64,000 nucleotides of DNA from Metaphire vulgaris (taxonomy: Eukaryota > Annelida > Clitellata > Crassiclitellata > Megascolecidae). A program made the position numbers and the translations under genes. Position 1 is the first letter of the stretch; each line of letters opens with the position of its first letter. Where the stretch lies: positions 7,694,006 through 7,758,005 of the forward strand of contig CM030840.1 of assembly GCA_018105865.1 (NCBI GenBank), in the 5' to 3' direction. The notes below the pieces were generated by a model. The model worked only from the letters and a program-made list of their open reading frames with translations, ran no database searches and was not told where the DNA came from. Shown here one piece after another: positions 47,280 through 58,737 of the stretch.

Positions 47280-48870
47280 GTGTCTTCACCACAGTGGCCT
47301 CTGCAGGCAGTCGACTATTGCAACAGCCTCCTGTATGGAGCCCCTGCCTATTCAATTGACAAAATCTAAGCTATTTGATCTACTGCCAGGATCACTGGTC
47401 GAGTGTAATTCCACTTCTAAGAGACAGGCTCCATTGGCTCTGAGTTTCAGAGCGAATTGTCTTTAAGAGAGGCCTAATAATCCACAGCATAATCACCAGC
47501 CAAGCCAGTCCAGAGTACTGAGTCCAGTCCTGAGACCTGCCAGCAACACTCTCCGACAGTTGACACTACAATCATCTTCCTCTTTCGACCTCTCTGAACC
47601 AAGGATGCTTAAATCTCCAACCCTTGGTGATCACACCTACTCCCTAGGTGGACCACTCCTGTGGAACTCTATTCCACCCAGAATAAAGAGGATTAACTCG
47701 TTAAAGGGGGAATTAAATTTTTTAAGTCGCCCCCAAACCACGTAATTAATTTGGGGAAAAGGCGTTCGTATGAAAACGTGAACATATACGTTATAAACTT
47801 ACTATATTTCAGGCTATATAGAAGCTAGAAAGATGCGGTTTGCACTGTTGTTGAGCATTTTTATTGCTCTTTCTATCCATCCATGCCAAAAGAAAAAAAT
47901 TGGGGTTAGGGATCACTCTACACCCTAAAATTGGACCCCTCCCCAACATTTTGTTCAAATTTTGTTCAAAGCTCAATAGCAAAACGTCTTCAGCGGTAAC
48001 CCCCCAAATGTTAGCGAGAAAGTTGTAGGGAGGTGTAATTGGAACAGAATAGGTCAAAATTTTCGAAGATCGGAGCCAATTTGGGGTAGTTATGAATTTT
48101 CATACCCTAGTACCCATTGCTCGCTGAAATGAAAATTACGCGAACGGATTTTCAATATGAAAAACCGAACAACTGAGTATATTTCATGCTATATAGAAGC
48201 TAGAAAGATGCGGTTTGCACCATTGTTGAGCATTTTTATTGGTCTTTCGAACCATCCATGCAAAAAAAATTGGGAGTAGGGTCCACTCTACACCCTGAAA
48301 TCGGACCCTCTCTGACAAAAAATTTTGAAAACTCAATATAAAAAATTTTCAGCAGTGATCCCCCAACTGTGAGCGAGAGAGTTTTAGAGGAGTGTAATTG
48401 GAACAGAATAGTGCAAAAATTTTGAAGATCGGACCGTATTTGGCGTAGTTATGATTTTTCTAGCCCCGGATTTGAGATTTTTCCTATACATTTCCCAGCC
48501 TTGGTCGCTATACAGCCAATATCCCTGGCTTATATAGTCAACAATATCGAAAACGGGGCTGCCATCTATCGAATGGATGGTAACTAAATCGATTGTTGCG
48601 TTGGATTGATGTAAAAATGTTATGTCCGGGATACACACATGCTTATCTGGCGCGCCGTTTATAAACGGCAAACGCCGTTCGCATATGATTTCTGGGCGCC
48701 GTTTATAAACGGCGAACGCCGGTAACGGGTTAAAGCTTGGCCCACTTTCATAAGCAGACTAATATGGTATCTGTTCAGGGAGTCATATCCTCGCCCTTTG
48801 TTTAGTGCCCTTGTCTTTTGCTATGCTATTCTTATGGCACTATATAAATATACCAGTATACATACATGGT
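47280..48870 (+). mobile_element. L2-like LINE fragment split by a piggyBac-like element
   Basis: Plus strand gives VDYCNSLLYGAPAYSIDKI (47310-47369), degraded thumb, then KSPTLGDHTYSLGGPLLWNS and IPPRIKRI up to 47692. It resumes after 48733 with KAWPTFISRLIWYLFRE and FSALVFCYAILMALYK. The ending GGCACTATATAAATATACC (48836 on) is the usual L2 3' end of this window. Confidence 0.8.
47693..48733. mobile_element. piggyBac-like MITE, family with doubled interior, copy 2
   Basis: TTAACTCGTTAAAGGGGG at the left and GCCGGTAACGGGTTAA at the right, TTAA on both sides, within an L2 frame that is restored by removing it. It is highly similar over its length to 33811-34922, including the two ATATTTCA(G/T)GCTATATAGAA units at about 47800 and 48179. 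Confidence 0.88.
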
Positions 48871-49239
48871 ACATACTTACATAAAACATCATTGATTTCG
48901 TTTTCTTGGTAAGCCTGTTCATCAGGCGTGATTTGAGCTGCTTAAACTAGGTTTGAGATGTCCATTGGTATTGTGCAAAACAACAGTTTATCTTGAGATT
49001 TCAGTGTCTCAAATTGAGATTTTGTATAAGTGGAAAATACTGTAGTAACAAGCTGAACTTGACATGACATCTTTATTTCTTTGTCCATAATTTCTCCACA
49101 ACTTACATAAAATATGAACAAAATAACATGTACATAAGCCTATGGACTTATCTAATAATTACATTGTAACTAATCAGAAGGTTGAGAAAGAAATAAGAAA
49201 TGGTTACTGAAGTTACTGACCCTTTGCTCCAAAGAATAT

Positions 49240-49500
49240 ATATTCTCTCTTTCAAGGATATCATGTAGCTGAAAAATAGGTGCTATCTAGCAAATGGATG
49301 GATACTAAAGCGATTTGCAGCATAAAACGTCTGTGATACATCACGTACGTTTCACGAAATGCCTCTAAACTTACATGACGAGCCTGGTTCTGGGATCCCA
49401 AATAATGGCAGATAACGTTGGATGGGCTGAGCTCGGGGATCGCAAATAACGGCAGATAATGTTGAACGAGCTGAGCTCGGGGAACCCGGTGAAGGGGTTA
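49240..49500. mobile_element. piggyBac-like right end, related family
   Basis: It ends GAACCCGGTGAAGGGGTTAA at 49500. AACGGCAGATAATGTTG and ATCTAGCAAATGGATG inside match the reverse complement of the left end at 63651 and internal blocks of the copies at 33811 and 47693. The matching left end was not found upstream, so it is truncated or hidden. Confidence 0.6.
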
Positions 49501-49575
49501 AGCACTCTTGTTGTAGGCCTTAGCCTTGTCTACTGAGCTATATAAATTGTCAATAAATAAATATATAAATAAATT
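49497..49575 (+). mobile_element. L2-like 3' end with TAAA tail
   Basis: CTCTTGTTGTAGGCCTTAGC, then GAGCTATATAAATTGTC and TAAATAAATA repeats. The same end type occurs at 24430-24522. It interrupts the 3' part of an antisense RTE. Confidence 0.75.
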
Positions 49576-50195
49576 GCTAATCTTTTCCACCCATCCAATT
49601 CTGAGAATTTTTTTATAGCAGTTCCTTTCAAATGCTAAAATCTTCTCCAATTCTTTTGTGATGGTCCAAGTCTTGCATCCACACAAGAAGCTGCTGAAAA
49701 TACTTGCTTCAAGGATTTTTTTACTCTGAGGCTTATTGCTTTGCTTTTCCAGACATTGTCCATTGCCTTCAGATTTCCTAGGTCTTTCACTGATCTTATT
49801 GCTACCTCTTTCTTGCAGACCAGATCATGTGTCATGTCGCTTCCAAGGTAAGTGAAATTGTCGACATTTTCTAATTCAAATCCATCCACTTTGATCCTTC
49901 TTCCAATATCTTTCTGTTCAAACACCATTGTTTTTGTCCTTTCAAAGTTCTTTGATAAACCAAAGTGCTTTATTTATTTATTTATTGAAGTTAGGATTTA
50001 TGTGGTGAATCATCCTAGAACAGTGGTTCCCAAACTTTTTCGGTCGGCGTACCCCTTCAGACATTGTTCGAAAATCCGTGTACCCCTAATTTTCAAAGTA
50101 AATTTAAGGAAGCACACTTTCGATTTTTAAAAGCATAAACATGGTATCTGAATCATGAAATTTAATAATGTCTTCAAACCTACATGTAATCGGAC

Positions 50196-50405
50196 CAGGG
50201 CTGGATTAAGGTCCAAGTAGGCCGGGGGGCTGAGAAAAAAAGGCCGTCGCCTATACTGAAAATCTCTGGCAAGCAAAAAAAAGGTTATAACCCTTCCAAA
50301 TCGTTCTGACAAGCAAAAAAAGGTTATCTCGAAAATCGGCGGGCCTATTTTCATGATGGGCTGGGGGGCTACAGCCCCGTCAGCCCTCGCCTTAATATGG
50401 CCCTG
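50196..50405. mobile_element. 210-bp hAT-like MITE, left member of a pair
   Basis: Ends CAGGGCTGGATTAAGG and CCTTAATATGGCCCTG. Left flank AATCGGAC, right flank GAAGAGCC. Two CAAGCAAAAAAAGGTTAT motifs inside. About 90 percent similar by eye to 50799-51009. Confidence 0.9.
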
Positions 50406-50798
50406 GAAGAGCCTCGTGTTATTATAGGCCTATAACAGGTTTTATAGATATCGAATACAAGTTTTATCATTAATTCACTGTGTGAGAGAAGGCAATTGAA
50501 CTCCTGTTGAATAGAGGGCGTATAGGCCCTAGATATGTCAAAATCTAATCGATGCGAAGAAATTCTTGGACAAAATCCACATTTTCCTCTTGCTCCATCT
50601 TCATTGCTTTAACCTTTGCAAGAATAATCAATTATATCATTCTCAATTTCGATCTACAAGGTTCGAAATAGAGCACCCCCAGCCATTTCATACTACACAC
50701 TAACGTCATTGACTGTAATAGAACGAGGCACATCAACTAAATTAAAGCCCTGCCGAATATCTTGTGGCATGGTTAGTAGGGCAATCAAGGGAAGAGCC

Positions 50799-51009
50799 CA
50801 GGCTCGGATTAAGGTCCAAGTGGGCCGGGGGGGGGCTGAGAAAAAAAGGTCGTCACCTATACTGAAAATCTCTGACAAGCAAAAAAAGGTTATCTCCCTT
50901 CCAAATCATGCTTACAAGCAAAAAAAGGTTATCTCGAAAATCGGTGGGCCTGTTTTCATGATGGGCCGGGGGCTACAGCCCCGTCAGCCCCCGCCTTAAT
51001 ATGGCCCTG
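50799..51009. mobile_element. 211-bp hAT-like MITE, right member of a pair
   Basis: Ends CAGGCTCGGATTAAGG and CCTTAATATGGCCCTG. Left flank GAAGAGCC, right flank AATCAGAC. The 393-bp segment 50406-50798 between the pair begins and ends with GAAGAGCC. Confidence 0.9.
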
Positions 51010-53544
51010 AATCAGACTGCATTAGCCATAATCATTAACTAGTTACTACAGACCTGTACTAGGTTTTATTAAAGCTTATTAGGATAAAAATATCGTACTT
51101 GTAGCATTCAAAGTTAAACTTGTATAACCTATCGGTCAAATGAAAACAATAAAATGAATCAGTGAGATGGATGAGGTTGCATCTCATCAGCCAGTTTCGA
51201 GAATCTTGGCTGCGTCTTTGATCCAACACAGGGCGATTTTTGAATTTGCCCCGCTGACCAAGGATGAGTCCAATACCACAAGGTGATAGGACAGGTTTAA
51301 CTTTAAACTTATAGCGAGGGTGACGGGTTAGAGGAGTCCAAAAGGTCTACATCTGTCACTGCAGTTTGAGAAAATCAAATTCAATCACAATTTTTTAGAA
51401 CTTTTGCACATATTGTGAAATTTTGTACTATCAAACATCAGTGCATACGAATTCCACTGACTTTCCACTTTCCGCTGCGTACCCCCTAGGAAGTCCATTT
51501 TGTACCCCTGGGGGTACGCGTACCACCGTTTGGGAACCACTGTCCTAGAAGGACTACTTGAACACTTCACAAAGTACATGAATAATATAGGTCAGGATTT
51601 AACAGGATAGCTCATCTCGAACAGCCAAGTCTTCAGTCGCTTCTTAAATATGTCCAGAGATGGTGATGATTGAACACAGACTGGAAGACGATTCCAGGCT
51701 TTTGCTGCGGTAACCAGGAAGGCACAGTCGCCGGCAGTGGCAGGGCGTGTGCGCGGCACGAGGAGTGCTTGAGTGGAGCCAGATCGCAGACGCCTTCTAC
51801 TATCTGTGTCTGCTGGTCTCTGGAGTTCGCACCGGAGATTGGAGGGACCGATGTCGTGCAGGCACCGATAGACGAGGGTTGCCAACTTATACGTTATTCG
51901 CTCGGGAACTGAGAGCCAGTGTAGGTCAATCAACAGTGGCGTGATGTGGTCATACTTCCTTGATCGATGGATCAGGCGTGCAGCCACATGAAGTACGCTC
52001 TGGAGTCTGTCGAGGAGGTGTTTCGGGAGCCCTGCTAAGGTGGCGTTACCATAGTCGAGTTTAGTGATTACTAAGACACTGATCAAAGTCTTCAGGGCAG
52101 TGAGAGAAACATATTTTCGTATGCTGCAAATTAACCGCAGTGCTGCGAAGCAGCTGGCGACGGTGCGTGTCACGTTTTGCCTCGTCGTGGCTGTATTATC
52201 GATATAGATGCCGAGATTTCTGACATGGGGCTTGGATGGATATCGTAACCATTAATCCGGACCGAAGTGGATTGGAGCAGGTGCTGCTGTCTTCCGGTTG
52301 CCATCCATAAGATTTCTGTCTTCGCAGTATTGAGCTGGAGACAATTTGAGCCCAGCCATTCTGTCATTTCTGCGACACAGTTCGTAATTCGTGATTGGAG
52401 TTGTTGGGTGAGAGCTGAGTGACAACTCCCATATACTTGGGTATCATCTGCATATAGGTGTGCCTGTAGATCATGCTTGCGAGCTATGTCGAGTAGATCG
52501 ACCAGGTATAATGCAAAGAGGATGGGTCCGAGGACCGAACCTTGAGGGACCCCATTCGCGACTGGGTAATTCTCCGATGTTGAGTTGGCGCAGCGTACAG
52601 AGTAAGTGCGCTGGTTAAGGTATGATGAGAACCATGCAAGCACGGTGCCACCAACTCTGTAAGTTATTTCCAGCCTCTTCAGCAGAGTGTCGTGGTCGAC
52701 AGTATCGAACGCTGAAGTCAGGTCTAGTGGAATCAATGCCGCTACCTTTCCAGTGTCGAGTTCACGTAGAATATCTGCGATTACCTTCAGGACCGCTGTC
52801 TCGGTCGAGTGTGAGGCGCGGTAGGCCGACTGCAGACTTGGAAGCAGCTTGTGAGTCGTTAGATATTGGTTGAGCTGACTTGCTACAAGGCGCTCCAGTA
52901 GCTTAGAAAGAACCAATAGGTTAGAGATCGGTCGATATGATTTGACATCTGAGGGGTCAGAGTTAGATTTCTTGATCCGAGGAACAACATAAGCGGTCTT
53001 AAAGATAGTGGGCACTATCCCCGAGGAGATCGAGCGATTGAAGAGCTCAGTGATAAACAGGGTTAAAATTTGAGCACTCTCTTTTAGTAGACTGGTTGGT
53101 AATGGGTCCAAGGAGCAGTGTTTGTCCGGGAGTGCCCATATGCTTGCGGCAACTTCTTCTACCATCAGCGCTCGGAGGGTGCAGAACGAGTGGAGGGGAT
53201 TTGCTGGCTTGAACGTTGGTGGAGCATACATTTCAGTGGCAACGCATATTCCCTCACTTTTATCCCTGATACACTCGGCGAAGAGCTCAGCTTTAATTGA
53301 GTCAGACACTTGTGTATGTCCACTTCCAAGTAGCGCGTCTAGAGTCTGCCATTGCTGTGCGGATTGCCCAGCTTCCACATTTTGATTCCAGAATAATTCT
53401 TTTTTTCGTCGGAGAAGTCGTCTGTATTCTTTACGTTGCACTTCCCAGCTTTGTGTTACCTCCTGGACTTCTGATTGTTGCGCCCGACGCATAAGACGTT
53501 CTTTTCCTCGCAATGCCCTTTTTGCCTCTCGACATTCATCATCG

Positions 53545-53745
53545 AAATGAATATAAATCACTTCTGTTTGATGTGTTGATAATGTCTGGCTGACAAGCGG
53601 ATAAAAATTTATTCCTATGCACAATACGCAGTCAGACTTTTCAGCGGTGATACACAAGTAACAAAAAAGTACACAAAAAAGGAAGTATGATGGAGTGCAA
53701 GAATTATAGAACCATAGCATCATTAAGCCACCTGGTAAAATACTA
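53545..53745 (+). repeat. inverted copy of 54291-54472 at the L2 5' junction
   Basis: This segment is the reverse complement of 54291-54472 apart from a 19-bp insertion and few mismatches. It carries RTE sequence (MMECKNYRTIASLSHLVK) in plus orientation, placed directly at the 5' end of the L2. Confidence 0.88.
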
Positions 53746-54484
53746 TTACTGAAATGTTGCTTCATTACTCAATGTCTGTACAGTATCCTCCAAGTCATCT
53801 TCATTTCCTTCAATGATTTCGACTTCATCAGCAAATCTCAAGTTGTTTATGTGTTGTCCCTGCACTGATATGCCCTTTACATGTTCCAATTGTTCCAGTA
53901 TCTTGTCCATTGCTTTTTCCAAGTCAGAGATGAATATCATGGGTAATATACTGTTTCCTTGTCTTGATCCTCTGCTTGTCTTGAACCAGTTTCCAATTTC
54001 ACAGCTGATTTTGCATTATTGCTGATATTTTTCAACAGTCTTATCAGTTTATGATTTAGTCCAAAGGACACTAGCACAGCCCAAGTCACTGTCTGATCTA
54101 TGCTATCAAACGCCTTATAGAAATCGACAAAGCAATTGTATACTTTCGCATTTTTCCATCTGACTTTTTCAGCTATCAATCGTAGCGCTAGTATGTGTTG
54201 TGTTGTACTTTGCTCTTTTCTGAATCCAGCTTGTTCATCAGCAAGGTATTCCTCCATGTGTATCCTAAGTCTCTCAGTTAGTATCAGCATTAGTATTTTA
54301 CCAGGTGGCTTAATGATGCTATGGTTCTATAATTCTTGCACTCCATCATACTTCCTTTCTTGTGTATCACCGCTGAAAAGTCTGACTTCGTATTGTGCAT
54401 AGGAATAAATTTTTCTCTGCTTGTCAGCCAGACATTATCAACACATCAAACAGAAGTGATTTATATTCATTTTAATAAACTCGT

Positions 54485-55055
54485 TCATTATTATAACATC
54501 TGTAACATGGATTTTGTTAGTTAATTCTATAACATAGTCTAAATCTTTTAAATTTCAGGAAAGTTTTATGTAGCATTAATTGTGACCACATGTATAATAA
54601 CAGAAAAACCACCATTTTTAATTCATTCCAAAGATACAAAATGCATTACGTGAGTATGTTAAGAAAAGATTAAATATATTGCTGCACTGAAGAAACAGAA
54701 GAACAAACAGAAGACCCATCTAAAAAATGTAGTAGTAGAAGAGTTGAAAATTCTATAAGAAAAAGAACAAGAAGAAAAGACAGCTAAACAATTAATATCA
54801 GATGCCTAAGTCAAGCTAGCATGTGCCGTGAAGGACAATAATTAATCTGCAGCATGCAAAGATTGCATAAGTGATACTGAATTACTGATAACTGGTAATG
54901 CCTAGCTGCATGATTGAATGTATTTTCAAGGAAATACATTCAATCAGACCATTTATTGAAAAACTGAACTTGGAGATCAAACTACTTGCTACAGTGGACT
55001 CCAATTGTGAGACATCAGCTGAGAAGCCACATACAATATGACCATATTTCATATT
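54485..55055. other. intron sequence, nothing recognised
   Basis: AT-rich, no conserved frame. An ATTGAATGTATTTTC... palindrome around 54905-54945 (TGAATGTATTTTCAAGGAAATACATTCA) is the only structure noted. Confidence 0.45.
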
Positions 55056-55322
55056 CAGTGACGTCGTGTAATGGAAGCCAGGGGATGCCCGTGCATCCCA
55101 CAACAAAATTTTAAAAAGTATGGTGTCTACAAAAATTCAAAAATTTTGTTTATTATTGTTGCATTTGCGTTAACCCATTGACTTCTGTTAATGTTTATGT
55201 CTACAGTCTATGCCATTTATGTTTACGTGGGCGGTGGAATAACTTATTTTACAATTTTCGTTCAATTATCCCCGGCGTCAGGAGTGGGCATCCCCTAACA
55301 AAATTGTTGCGCGGCGCCACTG
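55056..55322. mobile_element. hAT-like MITE
   Basis: Ends CAGTGACGTCGTG and GCGCGGCGCCACTG; flanks TTCATATT and TTTATATT (7 of 8). GGGGATGCCCGTGCATCCC near the left and GTGGGCATCCCC near the right face each other. Confidence 0.8.
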
Positions 55323-56054
55323 TTTATATTAACTGCTGAACTGAACAGCTTATGCTAATAACATGCTTCAGTGTAGAATAAAATATAAGTACAGAACTGC
55401 ACTATGTGATTTTGTGGCAAAACTTAAAGCTGAGCTGTTTAATAATACTGTTTCTAATAATTTGAGTTAAGAACAATACCTGTTTTTGTGATATTGGTGC
55501 CCAGTAATGCTCAGGTAGGCTTTGATATGGAAATTATAGTATGTAAATATATCTTATTTTGTCCCGATATTTTATGAGATATTGTCCTGACTTTGAAAAA
55601 ACTAGTATGTGAGGCCTGGTTCATGTTTTTGTGCTATTTGTATGAAATAATGCTCAGGTTGTCTTGGTTACAGAAATTGTGATACATAGAGATTTCCTTA
55701 TTTTTTATGAGGCACTGTCTTTATTTTGGGAAAAGAGTATGAGTCTTGCATTCATTGATTGAGGATGTTATTCTGCAGTTTTAAAAAAGGTTTCTTTTCT
55801 CGAACTAAGACGATGAACAATTAGAAGTATGAAACAAATTTTTTTTCATTTTATGACATTGTGACAAAGACAGTAAGTTAGAATTTCTTACCTATTGATT
55901 TTTGCAAGTCTATTATTTTGTGTATTTGTCAGTTGATATTGACTGTGTGTTTTATCAGGATTGCTTAAAATTCTTTTAGAAATTTTTATGCTTGTCCTTC
56001 ATTAGTTTGTTTATTGTAATTGTGTTTGCACTTAAAGGTTTGGATTTTTTTCAG
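55323..56054. other. intron sequence before the 56055 exon
   Basis: Two loosely similar stretches (near 55495-55620 and 55625-55740, with ATGCTCAGGT, GATATGG/GTTACAGAAAT and TTATTTT) suggest an old tandem duplication. No exon was recognised. Confidence 0.4.
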
Positions 56055-56153
56055 TATGAACGTTTGCGATCTGATCTCATTGCCTGTGTGGTCTCGGCTA
56101 TTCTTGTGTTTGCAGTCAGTGTCAGTACAGCTTTCAGTAGTCCAGTTCTTCAG
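56055..56153 (+). CDS. pcnx: pecanex-like protein, exon (membrane helix)
   Basis: A strong TTTTTTTCAG acceptor and a GTGTCT donor bound 99 bp, both phase 0. The 33 codons read YERLRSDLIACVVSAILVFA and then VSVSTAFSSPVLQ. This corresponds to the PCNX stretch ERLxSDLxVCxV...FAxxVSTxF that directly follows DPLPxxLRxSV. It joins in frame to the exon ending KSV at 46337 and to the PMLFD start at 56653. Confidence 0.93.
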
Positions 56154-56301
56154 GTGTCTGAAATTCTGATGGTTTTGATTGAAATGTGGCAGTATTTATG
56201 CCTGTGTTAAGTGCTTTCTAGTTATACAGATTCAAGATATAAAATACACTGCAGTAAATAAATACTATTAATATAAATATATGTGTATGTATGTATGCTA
56301 T

Positions 56302-56412
<111 letters not shown>

Positions 56413-56652
56413 ATTAAATACTGTTTAATTGTGCTTTCATATTTGTTTTCTGCTTACTGAATTGGTTCTCTCATCTATGTTACATGAAACTATAGAGCAA
56501 TATATTTGTTTATATAAAACAGTGATATTAATGGGACATAAGAATTAGTAGAGTGATTTTTTAGTGATATCATGTAGATGTTGTTTATAAAATTCTTTAG
56601 TTACTGATGTAGATTTGGTTTGTGGAATAGTTTTTGTGGATTTTTATTGTAG

Positions 56653-56803
56653 CCAATGCTGTTTGATGTATTGGTTTATCTGTCGGGAGTTCTTGGCTTA
56701 CTTGTTCACTATATCCTACCTCAGTTGCGCAAAGAGATGCCTTGGTTATGCTGCTCGCATCCCATATTAGCAAGTCATGAGCGTGGTCAGTTTGAAGTTA
56801 GAG
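56653..56803 (+). CDS. pcnx: pecanex-like protein, exon with HYxLPQLRK motif
   Basis: The acceptor is TATTGTAG and the donor G|GTTAGT, with 50 codons plus one base. The exon encodes PMLFDVLVYLSGVLGLLVHY, then ILPQLRKEMPWLCCSHPIL and ERGQFEVR. The family signature is THYxLPQxRKxxPW...SHPxLK..E..xxEVR, so nearly every landmark is present. The exon contains one membrane helix followed by a conserved cytosolic or lumenal loop. Confidence 0.96.
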
Positions 56804-57499
56804 GTTAGTCATGTTTTGTGTAAGGCACAATATGGCTTTCTTAAAACCTATTGTCAAACAATTCACAATAGAGTCATTCCGTGTCAATTCAACAAATTTT
56901 TCGGAAAGTTCCAGGTTGACCATCTCAAAAATTATGGAATTTGCCACAAATGTTCCCCAAACATCCAAGTGAAAGTTTGAAAAATTTTAGCCTGCCCTCT
57001 TGGGCAGTTTTTGAGATATTCAACTTTTATAGTTCCTAGGATGGGCCGTTTTTTGGCGTTTCACGACTGCCACTTAAATTTCTCGCAAATTCAGACCTCT
57101 GTAAGTTCAGAAATATCAGCTAGGGGCTGAAACTTTCTGGAATTATTCACTACTGGTAGTATTTTACAAAACAAGAGCAAAATTTTGTCTATTGACAAAA
57201 CTGTCCTCTCTGCAGTCACAAAAATTGAAGAAAAAATGTGCACCTTTCCTGATATTCAGTGTTTAGCTCTCCAAAGGGAACCTTTCTCTTTATTTCAGAG
57301 TTGGAACTTTTATTATATAAACTGTCCAGTTGGTATATTTTCTTTCAGTGCAAACAGATTTTCCATATTGTTACTCCCTGAATTTTTACGTTCTGGGCGC
57401 TTCATGACCATACATGCCCTCACTACATCAAGGAGCTCATACATAGGCCAATACCTGCCATTAAGAATTACAAGCTGTGATCAAACAGATGGACTCTAC
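56804..57499. other. intron sequence, unassigned
   Basis: No supported frame. The part 56870-57180 has a repeat-like character (CGTGTCAATTCAACAAATTT, then GGGCAGTTTTTGAGATATT) but no second copy was found in the window. Confidence 0.4.
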
Positions 57500-57780
57500 T
57501 AGTGGTCCCTCCTCCGTCAAAGACTGCTTTATTTGGGGAAAGGTCTGTCACGCGTGGTAACCCAGTCTTATGGAATAAGTTAACAGATGCGGTAACCAAA
57601 GCGATCTCCTCTGATCTGTTCGCAAAGAAACTGAAGACTCATTTATTCAACGTCTCTTTTAGCTGACTGCAAATATGTGCACTGGTGACTTTCAGCTCTA
57701 TGTAATCAGGCATCGCGGTGATGCCATGTTTACCGCGGGCTCCAAAGATCACTATATTAAAATTGACATGATTGAACGGA
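57500..57780 (+). mobile_element. L2-like LINE 3' fragment
   Basis: Plus strand reads VPPPSKTALFGERSVTRGNP, VLWNKLTDAVTKAISSDLFA and KKLKTHLFNVSFS-stop at 57664, the L2 C-terminus, with a short untranslated end. Confidence 0.83.
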
Positions 57781-58445
57781 TAAAGGCTCATCAAAAATAA
57801 CACCGAGCAGTTGCTGGTAGAGGGAGCAATGGCTAAAGAGGTGTTTTGGAAACAGAAGAAACTTCTAAGAAGAAACTTAGGATTAGCAGCAAAGAAAAGA
57901 ATATTGAGATGCTATGTAATATCAGTGTTTGTGTACCCATCAGTAAATGCTAAACAAAAAGAACACAAAAATATGCATTGAAGATTGAATGATTGACGGA
58001 AAAGCATTTGAAGAAGAAAACAGAAGAAACTTCTGAAAAACTTAGTTGGGAAAAGAATATTGAGATAAAATAACCAATGAAACAAGAACAAAAAATACTG
58101 AAGAGAATAGAAGCATTTGAAGAAGAAACAGAATCAAAACCTGATGAAAGAACCAATTGCCATACAGGGGAAAACACAAACCTGATGAAAGAGGTTGCCA
58201 ACAGGAAAACACAATACGCTGGATTTCTAATGAAAGGTTCATGTTCAGAACAAGCAACAGATATCTTGGAAGGGAAATATGAAGGGAAAGGAGCAAAAGG
58301 GTGACCTTGAAGAACTTGGCTGTAGGACATCAAGGACTGGACAGGCACTGAAGATTATGGAGAACTAAAAAATTGCTGAGGATCAAGAAAAGTGGCGACA
58401 ACTTGTTACTACCAGCCTTCGGCTTGAAGATGTCACATGATGATG
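57781..58445 (+). mobile_element. RTE-like LINE 3' fragment, rearranged
   Basis: AMAKEVFWKQKKLLRRNLGL (57829 on) resembles the RTE copy at 9548-10675, then ILRCYVISVFVYPS. A partial internal duplication follows (two GAAACTTCT...AGAATATTGAGAT segments at 57866-57912 and 58026-58066). Then RKTQYAGFLMKGSCSEQATD and ILEGKYEGKGAKG-stop, ending near GATGATGATTATAG. Confidence 0.8.
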
Positions 58446-58586
58446 ATTATAGTTATGATGATCATTGATCCGACTAGTATTAATTTAGTTCTATTAAATG
58501 GGCTAATTGATACTTAATCATAAAATCTTTAGCTTTATATCACAGATATTATGCATTAAGTGATTTATTTTCTGTTTTTTTAATAG

Positions 58587-58731
58587 TTCCTGCCAAGGTG
58601 ATGATCTTTGAAAGGATCTATGTTTGGCTGCACATTGTGGAGCGCAGTTTCTTATTGCCTGCTGTTTTTCTCTGTGCTTTAACAACATCAACCCGAACAA
58701 TAGTAGAGGAGCAGAAATTTATCAACATTTT
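58587..58731 (+). CDS. pcnx: pecanex-like protein, exon with FExxYVWL motif
   Basis: The acceptor is TTTTAATAG and the donor TT|GTAAAT. The 145 bp are two bases, 47 codons and two bases. The product begins VPAKVMIFERIYVWLHIVER and continues SFLLPAVFLCALTTSTRTI, matching PCNX MMWFEKxxVWLxxVEKNIIYPLIVLN. The donor phase leaves two bases that are completed by the first base of the exon at 59650. Just after the donor, the intron carries a local duplication (58738-59194). Confidence 0.94.
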
Positions 58732-58737
58732 GTAAAT

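Larger units (their letters stand above)
50021..51542. mobile_element. hAT transposon copy 2, perfect 8-bp target duplication
   Basis: Ends CAGTGGTTCCCAAACTTTTT and CGTTTGGGAACCACTG are flanked by TCCTAGAA. Same family as 37972-41440, but it lacks the L2 and MITE found there and instead carries a MITE pair at 50196-51009. No transposase frame. Confidence 0.93.
49968..53545 (-). mobile_element. L2/CR1-like LINE with long pol frame, hit by a hAT
   Basis: The open frame 53765-52170 is L2 from about 53540: [120 protein letters not shown] and LYADDTQVYGSCHSALTQQL (intact YADD). After a frameshift near 52200, the frame 52173-51592 supplies the thumb and C-terminus (LHWLSVPERITYKLATLVYR, FLVTAAKAWNRLPVCVQSSP). 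The 3' untranslated part is interrupted by 50021-51542, and the TTTA tail lies at 49968-49986. The first about 70 codons of the frame belong to an inverted RTE piece. Confidence 0.88.
49560..54475 (-). mobile_element. RTE-like LINE split by an L2 insertion
   Basis: The 5' part at 54475-53757 reads KNYRTIASLSHLVK, YLADEQAGFRKEQSTTQHIL, FVDFYKAFDSIDQTV and NNLRFADEVEIIEGNEDDLE (FADE, not FADD, so inactive), up to TLSNEATF. The 3' part at 49960-49560 resumes FGLSKNFERTKTMVFEQKDI, DNFTYLGSDMTHDLVCKKEV and CKTWTITKELEKILAFERNC. Everything between is a later insertion (L2 at 49968-53545 plus an inverted duplicate). Confidence 0.82.
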
